Positions 22,153 to 26,076 of a stretch of 26,076 nucleotides of DNA are shown one piece after another. The notes under the pieces were generated by a model that did no database searches, was not told the DNA's origin, and saw only the letters and a list, made by a program, of their open reading frames with translations. The number at the start of each line of letters is the position of its first letter. The first letter of the stretch is position 1. A program made the position numbers and the translations under genes. This DNA comes from an uncultured Oscillospiraceae bacterium (GTDB taxonomy: Bacteria; Bacillota; Clostridia; Oscillospirales; Oscillospiraceae). The DNA lies in NCBI GenBank assembly GCA_910579485.1, contig CAJTVO010000036.1, positions 1-26,076 of the forward strand, read 5' to 3'.

Positions 22153-23202
22153 ATGAAGCATACATTGGCAATGGCCGGCTTCGGCGGCATGGCGGGCTGG
22201 CACTACGATCTGATCGAGCGGATCGACGGCCTGACGGTGGCCGGGATCTGGGACGTCAAGCCGGAGCGGCGGGAGTACGCCCGCTCCCGGAATATCCACG
22301 TCTACCAGAGCCTGGAGGACCTGCTGGCGGACCAGTCCGTGGACCTGGTGCTGGTGGCCACCCCCAACGACGTACATAAGAGCATCGCCATCCAGGCCAT
22401 GGAGGCGGGGAAGAACGTGGTGTCCGAGAAGCCGGTGACCCTCTCTTCCCAGGACCTGCGGGAGATGATCCAGGCTTCGGAGCGGACGGGCCGCTTCCTG
22501 ACGGTACACCAGAACCGCCGGTGGGACGAGGACTTCCTCTCGGTGAAAAAGCTCCTGGACGAGGGCCGGCTGGGGGAGATCTTCCGGCTGGAGTCCAGGG
22601 TACACGGCTCCCGGGGCATCCCCGGGGACTGGCGGCAGGAGAAGGAGCACGGCGGCGGCATGGTGCTGGACTGGGGCGTCCATCTGCTGGACCAGGCGCT
22701 GCTCCTGTTCCCCGGCGTGAAGCTGGAGACGGTGTACGCCACCCTGACCAACGTGACCAATCAGCTGGTAGACGACGGCTTCACCGCCGACCTGGGCTTC
22801 GCCAACGGCGTCCACATGCTGGTGGAAGTGGGGACCAGCAACTTCATCAGCCTGCCCAGATGGTACGTGCTGGGCAGGGACGGCACCGCCATGATCGAGG
22901 ACTGGGGCCGGGAGGTCAGGATCGTCCGCGCCCTGGGGACCGATGAAAAGGACGTGGTCCCCGTGCGCACGGCGGCGGGACTGACCAAGACCATGGCTCC
23001 CCGGCGGGACGACAGCATCCACAGCGAGGAGGAGCCGGAGGTCTCCAGCGACATCCGGGAATTCTATCAGAATGTGATGGCCGTGCTGGAGGGCCGGGAG
23101 GAGAGCCGGATCAAGCTGGACGAGGCAGCCCGGGTCATGAGGCTGATGGAGGCCGTCTTCCAGTCGGCGGAGGAAAAGCGGGTCGTCCGGTTCGAGGAAT
23201 GA
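22153..23202 (+). CDS. Gfo/Idh/MocA-family oxidoreductase (first)
   Basis: NAD(P)-dependent sugar dehydrogenase-like protein of 349 aa. N-terminal Rossmann fold (about 1-120; GFGGMAG in place of the usual GxGxxG) and C-terminal alpha/beta substrate domain. The catalytic set seen in inositol dehydrogenase is present: K93 in VSEKPV, then D173 and H177 in LDWGVHLLD. It should oxidise or reduce one hydroxyl of a sugar, glycoside or cyclitol. Ribosome site GGGGAGGAG precedes the ATG. The neighbours on both sides are TIM-barrel isomerases, so its product is probably handed to one of them. Confidence 0.9.
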   Translation: MKHTLAMAGFGGMAGWHYDLIERIDGLTVAGIWDVKPERREYARSRNIHVYQSLEDLLADQSVDLVLVATPNDVHKSIAIQAMEAGKNVVSEKPVTLSSQDLREMIQASERTGRFLTVHQNRRWDEDFLSVKKLLDEGRLGEIFRLESRVHGSRGIPGDWRQEKEHGGGMVLDWGVHLLDQALLLFPGVKLETVYATLTNVTNQLVDDGFTADLGFANGVHMLVEVGTSNFISLPRWYVLGRDGTAMIEDWGREVRIVRALGTDEKDVVPVRTAAGLTKTMAPRRDDSIHSEEEPEVSSDIREFYQNVMAVLEGREESRIKLDEAARVMRLMEAVFQSAEEKRVVRFEE

Positions 23203-23224
23203 TGGATCGAAGGAGGAAAACCAC

Positions 23225-23980
23225 ATGATGAAATTACCGATAGCGGTACAGGTATATTCCGTAAGAGAGCAGGCCGCCGCGGACTTTGACGCAGCCATGG
23301 GCGAGCTGGCCCGGATGGGGTACGACGGCGTCGAGCTGGCGGGGCTGTACGGGAAGAGCCCCGAGGAAATTCGCGACATTCTGGACCGCCGGGGGCTGAA
23401 GGCCGTCAGCGCCCACGTGCCCTACGATGAGTTCGTCAAGGACCTGGAGGGCACGGTGGAGGCGTACCGGAAGATCGGGTGCCAATACGTGGCCGTCCCT
23501 TACCTGGGCGGGGAGCGGTGGTACGGCGGAAGCGGCTATCAGGAGACCCTGTCCTTCCTGTCCGTGATCGCGGAGAAGTGCAAAGAGGCCGGGATGCAGC
23601 TCCTCTACCACAACCACGCCCACGAGTTTGCCCGGACGGAGGAGGGCGGCTATCAGCTGGACGCCTTCTATGAGGCGGCGGAGACGGCGGCGCTGGCCGC
23701 AGAGCTGGACCTGTGCTGGGTGAAGGTTGGCGGCGCGGACCCGGCGGCTTATCTGCGCAAGTACGGCGGGCGGTGCCCCCTGGTGCATATGAAGGACTTC
23801 GTCCGGGACGGCGAGGTGACGCTGGTCGCCCTGGGGGACGGAGAGCTGGACGTGGGCGCTGCGGCGGCCCAGGCCGTGGAGAGCGGCGCGGAGTGGCTGG
23901 TGGTGGAGCAGGACGACCATCACTTCGGGTCTCCGATGGAGAATATGAAAAAGAGCATTGACTGCTTAAAAAAGCTGTAA
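23225..23980 (+). CDS. Sugar phosphate isomerase/epimerase-like TIM-barrel protein (second, YHNH type)
   Basis: Shorter TIM barrel (251 aa) of the xylose-isomerase-like superfamily. Conserved points are ELDLCWVKVGG (D162), HMKD (H188 to D191) and VVEQDD (E228). Where the first barrel protein has a glutamate ligand (E169), this one has YHNHAHEF (Y128-F135), as in a large branch that lies beside Gfo/Idh/MocA genes. It therefore may use a changed metal site or act as an eliminase or hydratase rather than an isomerase. Tight coupling: 22 bases after the first oxidoreductase, GGAGG 8 bases before the ATG, and 14 bases before the next gene. Function inferred from fold only. Confidence 0.87.
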   Translation: MMKLPIAVQVYSVREQAAADFDAAMGELARMGYDGVELAGLYGKSPEEIRDILDRRGLKAVSAHVPYDEFVKDLEGTVEAYRKIGCQYVAVPYLGGERWYGGSGYQETLSFLSVIAEKCKEAGMQLLYHNHAHEFARTEEGGYQLDAFYEAAETAALAAELDLCWVKVGGADPAAYLRKYGGRCPLVHMKDFVRDGEVTLVALGDGELDVGAAAAQAVESGAEWLVVEQDDHHFGSPMENMKKSIDCLKKL

Positions 23981-23994
23981 CAGGAGGAATCATC

Positions 23995-25071
23995 ATGAAG
24001 ATATTAAAAGCCGGTATCGTAGGATGCGGCGGCATCGCCAACGCCAAGCATCTGCCTGCCATGAAGAAAAACGGACACTTTGAGATCGTGGCCTTCTGTG
24101 ATCTGATCGAGGAGCGGGCCGTCAAGGCGAAAGAGGAGTACGGAACAGCGGACGCCCGGGTCTACACCGATTACCAGGAGCTGGTCAAGGAGGACCTGGA
24201 CGTGGTGTACGTGCTGACCCCCAACGACGCCCACGCCCCCGTGACCATCGCCGCCCTGAAGGCGGGCAGGCACGTCATGTGCGAAAAACCCATGGCGAAG
24301 ACCTACGCCGAGGCCAAGGCCATGGTGGAGGCCGCCAGGGAGACCGGAAAGATCCTCACCATCGGCTACCAGAACCGCTACAGGGGAGATTCCCAGTATT
24401 TGAAGAGAGCCTGCGAGAGCGGCGATCTGGGAGAGATCTACTACGCCAAGGCCCACGCCATCCGCAGGAGGGCGGTTCCCACCTGGGGCGTGTTCCTGGA
24501 CGCGGAGAAGCAGGGCGGCGGCCCCCTGATCGACATCGGCACCCACGCCCTGGACCTGACCCTGTGGATGATGGACAACTACGAGCCCGCCTCCGTCACC
24601 GGCTCTGTGTTCCGCAAGCTGGCGGATCAGAAGGAGACCGGCAACGCCTGGGGAGACTGGGACCCGGAGGTGTTCACTGTGGAGGACTCCGCCTTTGGGT
24701 TCATCAAGATGAAAAACGGCGCCGCCATCCAGCTGGAGGCCTCCTGGGCCCTGAACAGCCTTGAGGTGGACGAGGCCAAGACCACCCTCTGCGGCACCAA
24801 GGCGGGCGCGGATATGAAGGACGGCCTCCGGATCAACCGGGTGCAGTACGGGCGGCAGTGCGTGGAGAAGCCGGACCTGTCCTCAGGCGGCGTGGACTAC
24901 TTCGACGGCGAGGCGGAGAGCGTCCAGGATGTGGAGCAGAGGGTCTTCTACGATGCCGTTGTGAACGGGAAGCCCTTGACCGTGGAGCCCGAGCAGGCGC
25001 TGGTGGTGACCCAGATCCTGGAGGCGGTCTACGAGTCCGCCAGGACGGGCAGGACCGTGTATTTTGACTGA
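23995..25071 (+). CDS. Gfo/Idh/MocA-family oxidoreductase (second)
   Basis: Second NAD(P)-dependent sugar oxidoreductase of the operon (358 aa). Rossmann motif GIVGCGGIANAKHLPA at the N-terminus, K98 in CEKPMAK, and D180/H184 in IDIGTHALD, the same catalytic arrangement as the first copy. The two are clearly diverged, so they are not a recent duplication and probably act on different carbons or in opposite directions (oxidation before cleavage, reduction after). Preceded by AGGAGG. Its stop codon is 25 bases from the thuA start. Confidence 0.92.
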   Translation: MKILKAGIVGCGGIANAKHLPAMKKNGHFEIVAFCDLIEERAVKAKEEYGTADARVYTDYQELVKEDLDVVYVLTPNDAHAPVTIAALKAGRHVMCEKPMAKTYAEAKAMVEAARETGKILTIGYQNRYRGDSQYLKRACESGDLGEIYYAKAHAIRRRAVPTWGVFLDAEKQGGGPLIDIGTHALDLTLWMMDNYEPASVTGSVFRKLADQKETGNAWGDWDPEVFTVEDSAFGFIKMKNGAAIQLEASWALNSLEVDEAKTTLCGTKAGADMKDGLRINRVQYGRQCVEKPDLSSGGVDYFDGEAESVQDVEQRVFYDAVVNGKPLTVEPEQALVVTQILEAVYESARTGRTVYFD

Positions 25072-25096
25072 GCCCCGGCGGCGGAAGGAGCGGAAT

Positions 25097-25801
25097 ATGA
25101 AAGTAACCGTATGGAATGAGAACCTCCACGAGAAGGAGATCCCCCTGGTGACGGAGCTGTACCCCGGTGGGCTCCATGGATACATCGCCGGATTTTTAAA
25201 GGACGCGGACGTCGAGGTCCGGACGGCGACCCTGGACGATCCCCAGTGCGGCCTGACGGAGGACGTGCTGGCGGATACGGACGTGCTGGTGTGGTGGGGC
25301 CACGTGGCCCACGACCGGGTGCCGGACGAGGTCGTGGACCGGGTCCAGCGCCACGTGCTGTCGGGCATGGGCCTGGTGGTGCTCCACTCCGGGCACCACT
25401 CCAAGATCTTCCGCAGGCTGCTGGGTACCACCTGCAACCTGAAATGGCGGGACGACGCCCGGGAGCGGCTCTGGACGGTGAAGCCCAACCACCCTATCGC
25501 CGAGGGGGTCCCGGAGACCTTCGTGCTGGATCGCGAGGAGATGTACGGAGAACCCTTCGACATCGCCGAGCCCCAGGAGACGGTCTTCATGGGCTGGTTT
25601 AACGGCGGCGAGGTCTTCCGCAGCGGCTGCACCTGGGTCCGCGGGAACGGGAAGATATTCTATTTCCAGCCGGGCCATGAGACCAACAAGGGCTTCCAGA
25701 ACGAGCATGTCCAGCGAATCATCAAAAATGCCGTCCGCTGGGCCTGCCCCATCCGCCGGGTGGAGCTGGCCTGCCCGCATTTTGAGGCGCTGGAAGGGTA
25801 A
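25097..25801 (+). CDS. ThuA-domain protein
   Basis: ThuA-like protein of 234 aa with a class I glutamine-amidotransferase-like fold. Family marks: start VTVWNE, DVLVWWGHVAHD, GLVVLHSGHHSKIF, and GKIFYFQPGHE near the end. The nucleophilic cysteine of true amidotransferases is not evident. In Sinorhizobium, ThuA acts with a Gfo/Idh/MocA enzyme (ThuB) in trehalose use through keto-disaccharides, which fits the two such enzymes here. ATG 25097 follows AAGGAG; an upstream in-frame ATG at 25064 overlaps the previous stop codon and lacks a ribosome site. Last gene of the operon. An IS element begins within a few bases of its stop, so the operon has no terminator of its own in view. Confidence 0.87.
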   Translation: MKVTVWNENLHEKEIPLVTELYPGGLHGYIAGFLKDADVEVRTATLDDPQCGLTEDVLADTDVLVWWGHVAHDRVPDEVVDRVQRHVLSGMGLVVLHSGHHSKIFRRLLGTTCNLKWRDDARERLWTVKPNHPIAEGVPETFVLDREEMYGEPFDIAEPQETVFMGWFNGGEVFRSGCTWVRGNGKIFYFQPGHETNKGFQNEHVQRIIKNAVRWACPIRRVELACPHFEALEG

Positions 25802-25815
25802 GAATTGAGTCATGA

Positions 25816-25891
25816 CCACCCCTAAGAGGGGTGGCATGACGAACGGCCTATAAGGCCGTAAGAGAAGCCAGCGCCTAAAAGACGCTGGCTT
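25816..25891. repeat. Three tandem hairpins of the IS end
   Basis: The outermost hairpin (25816-25834) is bracketed by direct copies of CATGAC (25811-25816 and 25835-25840). One of the hairpins is expected to be the TnpA recognition hairpin; the innermost one (25865-25891) could also end transcription of tnpA. Confidence 0.7.
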
Positions 25892-25919
25892 TCACTTCGT
25901 TCAAGCCACAGTGGTATGA

Positions 25920-26076
25920 CTACTTGCTACCCTTAAAAGGGTCACTGTACTCCTTCTTACTCAGGCTGTCCTCTATTTGATCCTGCTTTTCCTGCTCCCG
26001 GATATACTTCTGTATCGTCGCAGTATTCAGACCTACTGTGCTTACATAATACCCGGTTGCCCAGAAATTACGGTTC
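25920..26076 (-). CDS. tnpA: IS200/IS605-family transposase TnpA, C-terminal 51 residues
   Basis: Partial gene running off the right edge; the stop codon is TAG at 25922-25920. The visible part reads NRNFWATGYYVSTVGLN, then a helix with KYIREQ, then a charged tail ending in DPFKGSK. TnpA is the Y1 HUH single-strand transposase. The Tyr of KYIREQ (residue 24 of the fragment) with Gln four residues later matches the catalytic Tyr127/Gln131 pair of IS608 TnpA. The HUH motif would be in the missing N-terminal part. Base use is more AT-rich than the operon beside it. Whether tnpB accompanies it cannot be seen. Confidence 0.9.
   Translation of the reverse strand, partial: NRNFWATGYYVSTVGLNTATIQKYIREQEKQDQIEDSLSKKEYSDPFKGSK

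Larger units (their letters stand above)
25811..26076 (-). mobile_element. IS200/IS605-family element, end with terminal hairpins (cut by window edge)
   Basis: Reading from the window edge on the minus strand: the TnpA C-terminus, then about 110 bases with three hairpins. These are an 8-base stem CCACCCCT/AGGGGTGG (25816-25834), a 7-base stem ACGGCCT/AGGCCGT (25843-25859) and a 9-base stem AAGCCAGCG/CGCTGGCTT (25865-25891). Subterminal hairpins without terminal inverted repeats are the mark of single-strand HUH transposition. The exact outer boundary is not certain; it lies between the thuA stop (25801) and about 25816. Confidence 0.85.

Noticed and set aside
1..26076. CRISPR arrays, tRNA or rRNA genes, phage genes
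   Set aside because: No regularly spaced repeats, cloverleaf-like segments, rRNA signatures or phage structural genes were seen on either strand.

Overview
The window looks like chromosomal DNA from an anaerobic, high-GC member of the Bacillota, most likely an Oscillospiraceae-type gut clostridium. This rests on strong GGAGG ribosome sites, sigma-A promoters (TATAAT), GC-rich codon use, YesM/YesN-type regulation, LplB/YtcP-type sugar ABC permeases, a DUF4179 anti-sigma protein and a Wood-Ljungdahl acetyl-CoA synthase. The genus is an inference; no rRNA gene is present. All long open frames antisense to the genes listed here are GC-driven shadows.

Left edge (1-1500): a LysR regulator whose N-terminus is disrupted, then a divergent pair of small genes, an XRE/Cro-type repressor-like protein (-) and a small Cys-pair protein (+) with a near-consensus promoter. 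Central metabolism (1500-6700): a 6-phosphofructokinase with unusual active-site residues, then a two-gene unit of N,N'-diacetylchitobiose phosphorylase (GH94) and an alpha-D-phosphohexomutase. Together these two can turn chitobiose plus phosphate into GlcNAc and GlcNAc-6-P that feed glycolysis.

Sugar sensing and import (6700-15960): a histidine kinase, a lipoprotein solute-binding protein and an AraC-type response regulator form one operon, which looks like a three-component sugar sensor. After a convergent MATE exporter come two permeases and a DUF3502 solute-binding lipoprotein, preceded by a sigma-A-like promoter and a near-perfect palindrome. No ATPase is encoded, so a shared MsmX-type ATPase is presumed.

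Middle (15960-20020): acsB, the acetyl-CoA synthase subunit, stands alone with its own promoter and terminator and with every A-cluster cysteine intact. An overlapping ECF sigma factor and DUF4179 anti-sigma pair follows.

Right part (20020-25800): an AraC regulator, then after a terminator a structured leader and a five-gene operon of two xylose-isomerase-like TIM barrels, two Gfo/Idh/MocA oxidoreductases and a ThuA protein. The pairing suggests oxidation of a sugar or glycoside to a keto intermediate followed by isomerisation or elimination. An IS200/IS605-family element (three terminal hairpins and the C-terminus of TnpA) begins directly after thuA and runs off the right edge.

The most promising subjects are the five-gene oxidoreductase/isomerase operon with its structured leader, the kinase/binding-protein/regulator operon, and the orphan acsB.
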